A stretch of DNA of 64,000 nt from Sphingomicrobium sp. (GTDB lineage Bacteria > Pseudomonadota > Alphaproteobacteria > Sphingomonadales > Sphingomonadaceae): contig DATCMI010000001.1 in assembly GCA_036563485.1 (NCBI GenBank), positions 1,179,501-1,243,500 of the forward strand. The letters are read 5' to 3'. The position numbers and the translations under genes were made by a program. Positions 35,473-44,147 of the stretch are shown one piece after another; the stretch's first letter is position 1, and each line of letters opens with the position of its first letter. The notes below the pieces were generated by a model. That model had not been told where the DNA came from. It was given only the letters and a program-made list of their open reading frames with translations, and did not search any database.

Positions 35473-36684
35473 GTGCGCGCGTTGAACGACCTCTTCGCCA
35501 AGTTCGACCCGCTGATCGAGATGCGGGAAGGGCTGCTGAAAAGCGGCGTCACCGACCCGTTCAACCTGGTGATGGAGCGGGTTGAAAGCCCGACCGTCGC
35601 CATCTGCAACGGCAAGCGCACGATCCTTCTCGGCACCTATAATTATATGGGGATGACGTTCGACCCGGACGTGATCGCCGCGGGCAAGCAGGCGCTCGAG
35701 GATTTCGGGTCGGGGACGACGGGAAGCCGCGTCCTCAACGGCACCTATGTCGGCCACAAGGCGGTCGAGCAGGCGCTGAAAGACTTCTACGCCATGGACC
35801 ACGCCATGGTCTTTTCGACCGGCTACCAGGCGAACCTCGGCATCATTTCGACGCTTGCGGGCAAGGATGACTACATCATCCTCGACATCGACAGCCATGC
35901 GTCAATCTACGACGGCTGCGCGCTCGGCAACGCCCAGATCGTACCCTTCCGCCACAACGATATCGAGGCGCTGGAGAAGCGCCTGAAGCGCTTGCCGCCC
36001 GAGGCCGGCAAGCTGGTCGTGCTCGAAGGCGTCTATTCGATGCTCGGTGACGTCGCGCCGCTCACCGATATGGTGCGCGTCTGCAAGGAAAATGGCGCGA
36101 TGGTCCTCGTCGACGAGGCCCATTCCATGGGTTTCATCGGCGAGCATGGCCGCGGCGTGGCCGAGGCCCAGGGCGTGATCGACGATGTGGATTTCATCAT
36201 CGGCACCTTTTCGAAGTCGGTCGGCACCGTCGGCGGCTTTTGCGTATCCAATCACCCGAAGTTCGAAATACTTCGGCTGGTCTGCCGCCCGTATGTCTTC
36301 ACCGCGTCCTTGCCGCCTTCGGTGGTCGCCACGGCGGCGACGTCGATCCGCAAGCTGATGCACAGCGCCGACAAGCGCGCGCATCTTTGGGTAAGCTCCA
36401 AGCGGCTCCATGCCGGCCTCCGCGAGCTCGGCTTCAAGCTCGGCACCGAGGAAGCTCAGTCGGCGATCGTCGCGGTCATCATGCCCGACCTCGAGACCGG
36501 GGCCGCCATGTGGGAAGCGCTGCTCAACGAAGGGCTGTACGTCAATCTTGCCCGGCCGCCGGCCACGCCCGCCAACATGACCCTGCTGCGCTGCTCGCTA
36601 TGCGCGCTGCACACCAAGGAGCAGGTCGAGGAGATCCTGGGCATGTTCGCTGCGGCAGGGCGTGCCACCGGCTGTATCAGCTGA
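35473..36684 (+). CDS. spt: Serine palmitoyltransferase
   Basis: A PLP-dependent alpha-oxoamine synthase that condenses L-serine with an acyl thioester to 3-ketosphinganine, the first step of sphingolipid synthesis. Signatures are GTYNYMGMTFDPDV, SGTTGSRVLNGT, DEAHSMGF and the PLP lysine in GTFSKSVGTVGGF (K248 from the GTG start). At 403 aa it is the soluble bacterial form. The start is uncertain: GTG 35473 directly follows the repeat, and TTG 35482 would match the usual short N-terminus. Neither has a clear Shine-Dalgarno. Confidence 0.93.
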   Translation: MRALNDLFAKFDPLIEMREGLLKSGVTDPFNLVMERVESPTVAICNGKRTILLGTYNYMGMTFDPDVIAAGKQALEDFGSGTTGSRVLNGTYVGHKAVEQALKDFYAMDHAMVFSTGYQANLGIISTLAGKDDYIILDIDSHASIYDGCALGNAQIVPFRHNDIEALEKRLKRLPPEAGKLVVLEGVYSMLGDVAPLTDMVRVCKENGAMVLVDEAHSMGFIGEHGRGVAEAQGVIDDVDFIIGTFSKSVGTVGGFCVSNHPKFEILRLVCRPYVFTASLPPSVVATAATSIRKLMHSADKRAHLWVSSKRLHAGLRELGFKLGTEEAQSAIVAVIMPDLETGAAMWEALLNEGLYVNLARPPATPANMTLLRCSLCALHTKEQVEEILGMFAAAGRATGCIS

Positions 36685-36740
36685 AAAACTCCGCCAAGCA
36701 CCCGCTTCCCCGAAATGGTTAACGGGCGTAGATTGGCAAC

Positions 36741-38738
36741 ATGTTAGGGGACGGGGACGAGGACGAGATCCGGTTCGACTGGCGTCGCGGCGGTGCAGCG
36801 GCGGCGGGCCTGGCTGCCGCTTTGGTCCTCGTCGTCATGGTGTTCCTGGTCAAATTCGCCAATGACGACCGCCAGCGGGCGCTCGATGCCGAGCGCCGCG
36901 CCTATGACGTGGCGCTGATCGTCCGCAACGTCAGTTCCAGCGTCGCCCAGTCGGAAGCGGCGCTCGCCCGCTTCGTCCTCGACGAGGATGTGAAGACCAG
37001 CGGCAATATCTATGCCAGCGACTGGCGCCTCGCGGGCTCGCAGATCGACCGGCTCGACCAGCTGATCAAGAACAACCCGCAGCAGCGCACGCGCGTGGGC
37101 GAGCTGAAGCGCCTGTACCGGATCCGCGGCGAGGAACTCGCGCTGGCGGCGCGGGCGGCGCTCGCCAAGCAGGGGGACGCCGGGATCGGCTATTTCTACT
37201 CGGCCGCTGCAACCGGCTCGGGCACCCGGCTCGACAACAAGCTCGAGGAGATCATCCGCGCCGAGCGCGAGGCGCTTCGGGCGCGGCAGGAGCAGAGCCA
37301 GGTCTTCTCGGCGGAGGCGGACAAGCTCACCGATTATCTCAGCTGGCTGGGCATCATCGTCGGCTTGGGCGCGGTTTTCCTCGGCGTCGTCGCGGTCCAG
37401 GCGCTCCGCCAGAACGCGTCGGCGCGCAAGCTCGCGCAGGATGAGGCCGAGCGCGCCGAAATGCTCGAGCTGGCGGTGCGCGACCGCACGCAGGAGCTTT
37501 GGGAAGCCAACCAGGCGCTTCGTGCCGAGGCGATGGAGCGCGAGGCGGCGGAAGCCCAGCTGCGCCAGGTTCAGAAGATGGAGGCCGTCGGCCAGCTGAC
37601 CGGCGGCATCGCCCACGACTTCAACAATATGCTGGCGGTGGTCGTCGGCGGCATCGACCTCGCGCTGCGCCGGCTCAACGGTCCGCGCCGCGAGGTTATG
37701 ATCCACCTCAACAATGCGATGGAAGGGGCGACCCGCGCCGCGGCGCTGACCCGGCGGCTGCTGTCCTTCGCGCGCTCGGAGCCGCTGCTGCCCGAACGGG
37801 TCGACTCGGCCGGGCTGATCGCGGGCATGTCGGACCTTCTCGACCGCACGCTCGGGGAGCGGATCCGCATCGAAGTCGACCTGGAGCGCGACGCCTGGCC
37901 GATCTACGTCGATCCGCACCAGCTGGAGAATGCGATCGTCAACCTGGCCGTCAACGCCCGCGACGCGATGAACGGCGAGGGGCTGATGCGGATTTCGAGC
38001 GAGAATGTGACGCTCGCCGCCAACCAGGTCGGCGACGTTCAGGCCGGCGATTATGTGAAGATCAGCGTCACGGACACCGGCTGCGGCATGCCGCCGGACG
38101 TGCTCGAGCGCGCGTTCGAGCCCTTCTTCACCACCAAGCCCGTCGGCAAGGGCACGGGCCTGGGCCTCAGCCAGATCTTCGGCTTTGCGCACCAGTCGGG
38201 CGGAGAGGTCGGGATCGAAAGCGAAGTCGGCCGAGGCACGACCGTCTCCATCTATTTGCCACGCACCGCGCAGGCGGCTGCCGAAGTGCGGGTCCATCCC
38301 GCCGTCCAGCGCCGCGAGGACCGCGATCCGCACGTCGCCGGCGCCCGCATCCTGCTGGTCGAAGACGATCCCAGGGTCCGCACCGCCACCGTTGGGGCGC
38401 TCGAGGATTTGGATTACGAACCGGTCGCCTGCGGCAGCGGCGCCGAAGCCATCGAGCTATTCGCCGCCCAGGAGTTCGACCTAGTGATCAGCGACGTGAT
38501 CATGCCGGAAATGACCGGTCCGGAGCTGATCCGGCACTTGAAGCAGACCTCGCCGCGCGACTTCGCCGTGCTGTTCGTGACCGGATATGTCGGCGAAGGC
38601 GAAAGCGACGACCTGCGCGGTCACGAAATGCTGAGGAAGCCGTTCACCGTCGGTGCGCTGGCCAGCGCGGTTGCGACCGCGCTTTCGCGCCACACTAGCG
38701 AATCGCGCCCGACCTCAGCAGCTTCGGCAGGAGCGTAA
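36741..38738 (+). CDS. Hybrid sensor histidine kinase with C-terminal receiver
   Basis: A 665-residue membrane kinase. TM1 is at about 18-38 and a helical, CHASE3-like periplasmic region spans about 40-200. TM2 at about 202-222 is followed by a coiled coil, then an H-box GGIAHDFNN (H292), N box, DTGCGM (G1) and GTGLGLS (G2). A receiver domain follows with EDD at 541-543 and phospho-acceptor D585 (ISDVIMPEM). The signal and output partner are unknown. It follows spt by 56 bases and may sense envelope state. Its last 44 bases overlap the next gene on the other strand. Confidence 0.88.
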   Translation: MLGDGDEDEIRFDWRRGGAAAAGLAAALVLVVMVFLVKFANDDRQRALDAERRAYDVALIVRNVSSSVAQSEAALARFVLDEDVKTSGNIYASDWRLAGSQIDRLDQLIKNNPQQRTRVGELKRLYRIRGEELALAARAALAKQGDAGIGYFYSAAATGSGTRLDNKLEEIIRAEREALRARQEQSQVFSAEADKLTDYLSWLGIIVGLGAVFLGVVAVQALRQNASARKLAQDEAERAEMLELAVRDRTQELWEANQALRAEAMEREAAEAQLRQVQKMEAVGQLTGGIAHDFNNMLAVVVGGIDLALRRLNGPRREVMIHLNNAMEGATRAAALTRRLLSFARSEPLLPERVDSAGLIAGMSDLLDRTLGERIRIEVDLERDAWPIYVDPHQLENAIVNLAVNARDAMNGEGLMRISSENVTLAANQVGDVQAGDYVKISVTDTGCGMPPDVLERAFEPFFTTKPVGKGTGLGLSQIFGFAHQSGGEVGIESEVGRGTTVSIYLPRTAQAAAEVRVHPAVQRREDRDPHVAGARILLVEDDPRVRTATVGALEDLDYEPVACGSGAEAIELFAAQEFDLVISDVIMPEMTGPELIRHLKQTSPRDFAVLFVTGYVGEGESDDLRGHEMLRKPFTVGALASAVATALSRHTSESRPTSAASAGA

Positions 38739-39564
38739 CCGCGGCGAGCAGCGGATGCCGCTGCTGCCAGGGTTTGAGCTGGATGTCGGTGCCGGCGTGG
38801 CGGTTGATCTTCCACGCGATGTAATCGGCGCCCCCCGCGAAAGTCAGGCTCGCCTTTGCGAGCCGCGGGATCGAGTAGAGCTTGCCCTTGCGCTGCTTGG
38901 CCCGCCACCAGGCGGGGCCGTCCCGGCCGAGATGGTTCATCAGCAAGCCGGCGGCCTGCGCGAACCGCTCGTAGCGTTCAGGATCGGCATCGACGATCAG
39001 CGCCGAACGATCCTCCCGCTCGGCGCGCAGCTCGGCGGCAAATGTCTGCCGGAAAGCCCGTTTCCAAAGGTCCAGCCCGGATTCCTGCGGCGCAACCGAT
39101 AGCGTCCAGCCGAGCAGCGTCGGCGCTGCGGTCGCGACAATGTCCGTCACTTGCACCCGCGCCTGGTGGCCCGCGGTCCACACCAGCCGGGATGGCTGCG
39201 CGAACCGAGCGGCGGTGGACACGGTCCAGGCTAGCGGCGAACATTCATGTGCGAAGTCCGCTTCGCTCAGCACCGCATATTTGGCGCGCAGGCCCTGATG
39301 CTCGAAATAGAAGACGTTCGGCGGGATCAGGCGGTTGGCGGCCGCGAGCCAGCCTTTTGCATAAGCGGCGCGATAGTCGGAAACGATCAGGTAGAAATCC
39401 AGCATCAGCCCCTCGAGCTGCTGCTGGCGCAGGCACGATCCGTAGAACAGCACCGCCCGACTGGCGGCGCCATGCTTCGCCGCGATCGCCGCCGCCATCG
39501 CGGTCACGCGCGGGTCCACAGGCCGGCTAAGCTCCTCGGCGACGAGGGCGCGCAGGTCGGCCAT
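38695..39564 (-). CDS. Unknown protein of the sphingolipid block, nucleotidyltransferase-like motif
   Basis: This 289-aa protein has no signal peptide. Near residue 40 it reads VLFYGSCLR...LDFYLIV, which resembles the G-S-x(12)-D motif of nucleotidyltransferase-fold enzymes, but the second acidic residue is replaced by Tyr. I do not know the family. It lies 10 bases downstream of the ceramide/lipid-kinase-like gene and is probably co-transcribed with it. In Caulobacter the genes for ceramide phosphoglycerate (cpgABC) sit beside spt, so a role in sphingolipid head-group modification is a reasonable guess. The function is not shown by sequence alone. Confidence 0.6.
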   Translation of the reverse strand: MADLRALVAEELSRPVDPRVTAMAAAIAAKHGAASRAVLFYGSCLRQQQLEGLMLDFYLIVSDYRAAYAKGWLAAANRLIPPNVFYFEHQGLRAKYAVLSEADFAHECSPLAWTVSTAARFAQPSRLVWTAGHQARVQVTDIVATAAPTLLGWTLSVAPQESGLDLWKRAFRQTFAAELRAEREDRSALIVDADPERYERFAQAAGLLMNHLGRDGPAWWRAKQRKGKLYSIPRLAKASLTFAGGADYIAWKINRHAGTDIQLKPWQQRHPLLAAVTLLPKLLRSGAIR

Positions 39565-39574
39565 GTTGTCGGGG

Positions 39575-40630
39575 TTAAGCCGCCAGCTTGACGAACGACA
39601 GCGGCTCGGCGGTCCGCAGGCGGATCGGGCGGCCGAGTTCGGCGCGGAAGCTTTCGCCGTCGAGGATCAGTTCGGAGCTTTCGCCTTCAATCGTGATCTC
39701 GTCCGCTTCCTTGATGTGCACGCCTTCCAGCTCGGAACGGCCGAGCTTGCCGAGGATGCGCGCGCCGATCGCCCGAAGCAGCGACTTGGGCCGGGCTTCG
39801 ATCGCCAGCAGCTTCAGCATGCCTTCCCGGTGTGCGCCCATGTCGGTCGACAGCAGCAGCCGTTCGAGCGTGGTGATCGCGAGGACGGAAAAGCGCCCGG
39901 TCAGGGTCGCCTGCTGCGACAGCGAGACGTTCAGCGGGCTCGAATCGGGCGGTAGGAAGCTGGCCTTGATCCCGAACAGCTGCTTGGCCGCGGCGGCGAC
40001 GGCGGTGATCGCGTGGGCGATGCCGTTCGGAAGGCCGAGCGGATAGATCTTCTCGCGGCAGTAGAGCATCGTGTCGGCCAGGCCCGCACCGCCCAGAAAC
40101 ATGCCGATCACCGGCTTGTCGGAGGCCGAGCGCCGCAAGGCGATCAGCTCGCGAGCGACGGTGTAGCGCTCAAGGTGCTCGCTGCGGGCCAACTCGATCA
40201 GCCGCTCGAGCGTCTGGATCGGGTCGCCGCGCGCGCCGAGGTCCAGCGCGATCAGGTTGGTCTTGCCGCTCGGAAGCACCGCCACGGGCGGCGGCGAAGC
40301 GCCGAAGTGGCCGCCATTGTGAAGCTCGGTCAGCGCCGCCTGGACGGTGCCGTCGCCGCCGTTGATGACCAGCACCTTGGGGCGCACGCGGGCGATGATC
40401 CGCATTGCGTCGCCGATCTGGCTCGCCTGCTCGACCTCGTAGTGGAAGATGTCGGGGTGCGAATCGCAATAAGCGCGGATGGCGGGCAATTGCGCGAGAT
40501 TGCCGGTAGATTTGGGGTTCGACAGCAAGGCGATGCGGGTGCGGTCGCCGCGCGCGGCACGGCAAGGCGCGGCTGCGGCCATGGCGCCGCCTCCACCTTC
40601 CGCTTCCAGCACTGGCGATACTTTCAACAT
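39575..40630 (-). CDS. Diacylglycerol/ceramide kinase-like protein (DAGK catalytic fold)
   Basis: A lipid kinase-like protein of 351 residues. The nucleotide-binding signature INGGDGTVQAAL (GGDGT at 91-95) and the following AVLPSGKTNLIALDLG are those of the DAGK/sphingosine kinase/YegS superfamily. The LDGE near residue 327 corresponds to the late acidic motif. Caulobacter CpgB, a bacterial ceramide kinase of this superfamily, is encoded next to spt, and the position here is similar. It may phosphorylate ceramide or dihydroceramide; a diacylglycerol kinase role is the alternative. An internal ATG at 40582 is another possible start. Confidence 0.78.
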   Translation of the reverse strand: MLKVSPVLEAEGGGGAMAAAAPCRAARGDRTRIALLSNPKSTGNLAQLPAIRAYCDSHPDIFHYEVEQASQIGDAMRIIARVRPKVLVINGGDGTVQAALTELHNGGHFGASPPPVAVLPSGKTNLIALDLGARGDPIQTLERLIELARSEHLERYTVARELIALRRSASDKPVIGMFLGGAGLADTMLYCREKIYPLGLPNGIAHAITAVAAAAKQLFGIKASFLPPDSSPLNVSLSQQATLTGRFSVLAITTLERLLLSTDMGAHREGMLKLLAIEARPKSLLRAIGARILGKLGRSELEGVHIKEADEITIEGESSELILDGESFRAELGRPIRLRTAEPLSFVKLAA

Positions 40631-40704
40631 GTATTCACCGCCGGGTCCGCTATACGCTTCGCTTCGATCGGGGTGGCCGGGGGGTCCGGACGCACCTCAT
40701 CGAT

Positions 40705-41958
40705 ATGCACTCTGGCCCTGCTTTGCGGCCAAATGATGGTGTTCGGACGACCAAATTGCCCAGTATCGGCCTCATCGACCGCTATCTTGCGCGCTCCATC
40801 GCGGTGCCGCTGATCGGCTCGCTCGTGCTCGCGGCGATGCTGCTGATCCTCGATAAGATGCTGCGGCTGTTCCAATATGTGGTCGACGCAGGCGGCCCGG
40901 TCAGCGTCGTCTGGCGGATGCTCGCCAACCTGCTGCCCGAATATCTGTCGCTCGGCATCCCGATCGGTCTGATGCTCGGCATCCTGCTGGCGTTCCGCAA
41001 GCTGGCCTTGTCGTCGGAGCTCGACGCGCTGCGCGGCATCGGCGCCGGCTACGGCCGGCTGCTTCGGGTGCCTTATGCTTATGCGATCCCGCTCGCGCTC
41101 ATTAACCTCGGCATTGTCGGCTACCTCCAGCCGTTCAGCGAATATCGCTACGAAAGCCTGCGCTTCGACCTGAAATCCGGCGCCCTCGGCGCGTCGATCA
41201 AGGTCGGCGAGTTCAACCAGCTCGGCCGCCGCCTGACTCTCCGCATCGACAAGAGCGAGAACAAGGGAACGCAGCTCCACGGCATTTTCGTCGCGACCGA
41301 AGACAATAAGGGGATGCGGGTGGCCGCGACCGCGCTCCACGGGCGCTTCCTGGCGACGGACGACCCGGACAAGATCCTGTTCCGGCTGTCGGAAGGGCGC
41401 CTCGTCCAGAATTCTCCCAAATTCTCGACGCCGCGCACGCTCGCCTTCGAAAGCTACGATCTGCCCGTCACCCTCCCGATGATCGACCAGTTCCGGGGCC
41501 GCGGCGGCAGCGATGCCGACGAGCTCTACCTGCACGAGTTGTGGCGCATCGGCTATGGCGGCGGCGCCAGGGACCGCGACCAGAGGCTCGAAGCGCAGGC
41601 GAACTTCAATTTCCGCATCGTCGAGGTGCTGATGATGGTCATGCTCCCGCTGCTGGCGCTCGCGCTCGCGGTACCGCCGAAGCGAAGCTCGTCCGGCCTC
41701 GGCATCTTCATCGGCATCCTGATCGTCGTCGCCTATCACAAGGTGAACCAATACGGGCAGCAGGCCGGCGCCAACGGCCGCGTCGATCCGATCATCGCCT
41801 TGTGGGTGCCGTTCGTGATCTTCAGCGCAATGATCGGCTGGATGTATCATGTGCTCGCGCATCGGCCTGGCGGGCAGCCGATCGGCGCGCTCGAGCGCTT
41901 CTTCTCGCGCATCGGCGCCTTCTTCCGATCACTTACCAAACGGCGGCAGGAAGCATGA
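40705..41958 (+). CDS. lptF: LptF/YjgP-family permease
   Basis: A six-helix inner-membrane protein with a large periplasmic domain between helices 3 and 4. TM1-3 fall in residues 28-130, the beta-jellyroll part at about 140-290 and TM4-6 at 305-400. LptF and LptG form the membrane part of the ABC transporter LptB2FG, which extracts lipopolysaccharide. ATG 40705 gives 417 aa. It overlaps lptG by an ATGA. In a sphingolipid-making organism the cargo could differ from LPS. Confidence 0.85.
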   Translation: MHSGPALRPNDGVRTTKLPSIGLIDRYLARSIAVPLIGSLVLAAMLLILDKMLRLFQYVVDAGGPVSVVWRMLANLLPEYLSLGIPIGLMLGILLAFRKLALSSELDALRGIGAGYGRLLRVPYAYAIPLALINLGIVGYLQPFSEYRYESLRFDLKSGALGASIKVGEFNQLGRRLTLRIDKSENKGTQLHGIFVATEDNKGMRVAATALHGRFLATDDPDKILFRLSEGRLVQNSPKFSTPRTLAFESYDLPVTLPMIDQFRGRGGSDADELYLHELWRIGYGGGARDRDQRLEAQANFNFRIVEVLMMVMLPLLALALAVPPKRSSSGLGIFIGILIVVAYHKVNQYGQQAGANGRVDPIIALWVPFVIFSAMIGWMYHVLAHRPGGQPIGALERFFSRIGAFFRSLTKRRQEA

Positions 41959-43058
41959 TCAACTTCGGCCTGTTCCGGTCGCGGCGGCTCGCGCTGTACA
42001 TGGTGCGGCTGTTCCTGACGCGCAGCATCGCCGTGCTGTTCGCGCTGATCCTGGTGCTGATGACGCTCGACCTGCTCGGCGAAGCCGGCAAGATCCTCGC
42101 CGTTCCCGGCAACAGCGACGCCGACTTGTGGCACTATGTCGCGCTTCGCATCCCCGTGCTGGTATCGCGCTTCCTGCCCTTCTGCGTTCTGCTGGGGACG
42201 CTGATCGCGTTCGTCGGGCTCAACCAGAACAGCGAAGTGGTGGCGATGAAGGCGGCGGGCCTGTCCGCGCACCAGATCCTGGCGCCGCTCGTCCTTGCAA
42301 GCGTCCTCGTCGCCGGCGCCTTGTTCGCGTTCAACGAAGGGGTGGTCGTCAACAGCACCCGTCACGTCAACGCCTGGTCGAACAACGACTACAAGCCGGT
42401 GCCGCCCGCCAGCGGCATCAACAGCAATGTCTGGCTGCTCGACGGCGACGACCTCGTTCAGGCCGGGATCGTGGCCGGCCGGGGAGAGGGCATGCGGCTG
42501 CAGGGCGTCAGCATCTACGATCGCACCGGCAGCGTGCTGCAGCGCACGATCACTGCCGAGAGCGCGCGGCGCGACGCGGCCCACGACGGCTGGCTGCTCG
42601 AGAAGGTCACGATCTACGATGCCGGCCAGAACGTGGTTCGGCGCCTGCCGCGGCTCGAGGCCTTGCCGGGGGTTCAGCCCGCCCAGTTCACGCTCGCCAG
42701 GGTGGAACCGGGCGAACTCGATTATTGGACATTGAAGCAGCGCATCGCGCAGTTGGAGGCGGCGGGGCGTCCGGCGGACGAAGCGCGCGCCGGACTCGCG
42801 CACAAATTGTCGGGCCCGCTGTCGACCGTGCTGATGCCGCTGCTCGCGGCGATCGCCGCCTTCGGCCTCGCCCGCTCGGGCCATGTGCTGCTTCGCGCAG
42901 TGATGGGCATGGCGCTCGGCTTCGCTTATTTCGTCGCCGACAATTTCGCGCTCGCGATGGGCAATGCCGGCGTTTATTCCCCGATGGTCGCCGCCTGGGC
43001 GCCCTTCCTGCTGTTCCTCCTGATCGGCGAAACGGTGCTGATCCGCACCGAGGAATGA
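41955..43058 (+). CDS. lptG: LptG/YjgQ-family permease
   Basis: Partner of LptF with the same architecture: TM1-3 within residues 10-125, the periplasmic jellyroll at about 130-260 and TM4-6 at about 280-362. The coupling-helix-like sequence LNQNSEVVAMKAAGLS is typical of the family. The ATG at 41955 overlaps the lptF stop, and its own stop overlaps the phoR start. No lptB, lptC or lptA is in the window. Confidence 0.86.
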   Translation: MINFGLFRSRRLALYMVRLFLTRSIAVLFALILVLMTLDLLGEAGKILAVPGNSDADLWHYVALRIPVLVSRFLPFCVLLGTLIAFVGLNQNSEVVAMKAAGLSAHQILAPLVLASVLVAGALFAFNEGVVVNSTRHVNAWSNNDYKPVPPASGINSNVWLLDGDDLVQAGIVAGRGEGMRLQGVSIYDRTGSVLQRTITAESARRDAAHDGWLLEKVTIYDAGQNVVRRLPRLEALPGVQPAQFTLARVEPGELDYWTLKQRIAQLEAAGRPADEARAGLAHKLSGPLSTVLMPLLAAIAAFGLARSGHVLLRAVMGMALGFAYFVADNFALAMGNAGVYSPMVAAWAPFLLFLLIGETVLIRTEE

Positions 43059-44071
43059 GCATGGCGGACGATGCAACCCTGCTCGATGGGCTGAGCGAAG
43101 CCGCCCTCCTTGAGCGCGACGGGCGCGTCATCGCCGCCAATGAGCCGGCCCGCGCGCTGCTCGGGGATGGGATCGCCGGCGCCAAGTTGGACAAGGTCGT
43201 CACGCACCCGGCCGCGCGCGAAGCGCTGGAGCGCGGCAGCGGCGGCGGACTCGAAGGCGTCGAACTGACCGGACTCGACGGCAGCCGCCGTCACTGGCTG
43301 ATGCGCACGGCCGAGCTTGCCGATTCGACGCGGCTAATCCGCTTCCTCGACCGAAGCGAGGCGCGCGCCGCCGAGCAGATGCGGGTCGACTTCGTGGCCA
43401 ATGCGAGCCACGAACTGAGGACGCCGCTCTCGACCCTCATCGGCTATACCGAGACGCTGCGAGAGCAGGCGGAGTCGATCGACACCGCGACCCGCGAACG
43501 CTTCCTCTCGGTCGTCCACGACGAGGCGCGCCGGATGCAGCGGGTCGTCGAAGACCTGATCTCCCTCTCTCGGATCGAAGCGGAGAAGTTCACCGCGCCG
43601 ACCGACGCCATCGACCTGGTGCCGCTGATCGATCATGCGATCGAAAGCGCGCGGCGGATGGCGAGCGAGCGCAATTCGGAGCTGGTCCGCAAGGTGGCAT
43701 CCGACCTGCCGCCGATCGCCGCCGACGGCAGCCAGATCCTCCAGCTGCTCGACAATCTCGTCACCAATGCGCTCCGCTATGGCGAGCCCGGAACCCCGGT
43801 GACCGTCACCGCCGAATGCGACGGTCCGCTCGTGCATCTTGTCGTGTCCGACCAGGGCGACGGAATTGCACCCGAGCATATCAAGCGGGTGACGGAACGC
43901 TTCTACCGCGTCGACACCAGCCGCAGCCGATCCCTGGGCGGCACCGGCCTTGGCCTGTCGATCGTCAAGCATATCGTCGAACGCCACCGCGGGCGGCTGA
44001 TGATCGACAGCACGGTCGGCGAGGGCACGAGCGTCCATGTGCTTCTGCCGATCGCGGGGACGCTGTCATAA
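43055..44071 (+). CDS. phoR: Phosphate regulon histidine kinase PhoR, without membrane anchor
   Basis: A 338-residue kinase. A PAS-like domain (residues 8-100) is followed by the H-box FVANASHELRTPLS (H119), N box (NLVTNALRYGEPG), DQGDGI and GGTGLGLSIVKHI. No transmembrane helix is present from either ATG 43055 or 43061, whereas typical PhoR has one or two. It could associate with the membrane through PhoU or the Pst transporter. It is translationally coupled to lptG (ATGA). It controls the pst genes that follow, and its stop codon lies inside their Pho box. Confidence 0.9.
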   Translation: MSMADDATLLDGLSEAALLERDGRVIAANEPARALLGDGIAGAKLDKVVTHPAAREALERGSGGGLEGVELTGLDGSRRHWLMRTAELADSTRLIRFLDRSEARAAEQMRVDFVANASHELRTPLSTLIGYTETLREQAESIDTATRERFLSVVHDEARRMQRVVEDLISLSRIEAEKFTAPTDAIDLVPLIDHAIESARRMASERNSELVRKVASDLPPIAADGSQILQLLDNLVTNALRYGEPGTPVTVTAECDGPLVHLVVSDQGDGIAPEHIKRVTERFYRVDTSRSRSLGGTGLGLSIVKHIVERHRGRLMIDSTVGEGTSVHVLLPIAGTLS

Positions 44072-44080
44072 TCTTGTAAT
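44063..44080 (+). promoter_or_regulatory. Pho box (PhoB binding site) upstream of pstS
   Basis: CTGTCATAATCTTGTAAT has two 7-base direct repeats 11 bases apart, CTGTCAT (perfect match to the PhoB half-site) and TTGTAAT (6 of 7). The site overlaps the phoR stop codon and lies 68 bases before pstS. It marks the phosphate-starvation promoter of the pst operon. Confidence 0.85.
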
Positions 44081-44147
44081 CGAAGAGTCACGGTACGAAC
44101 GCGGACCACGTCTAGCTCGCCCGTCAAACAGGTGACGGAGGAATGAC

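Noticed and set aside
35243-35485. A small frame across the acp-spt gap
   Set aside because: It overlaps acp and its second half is only the translated palindromic repeat.
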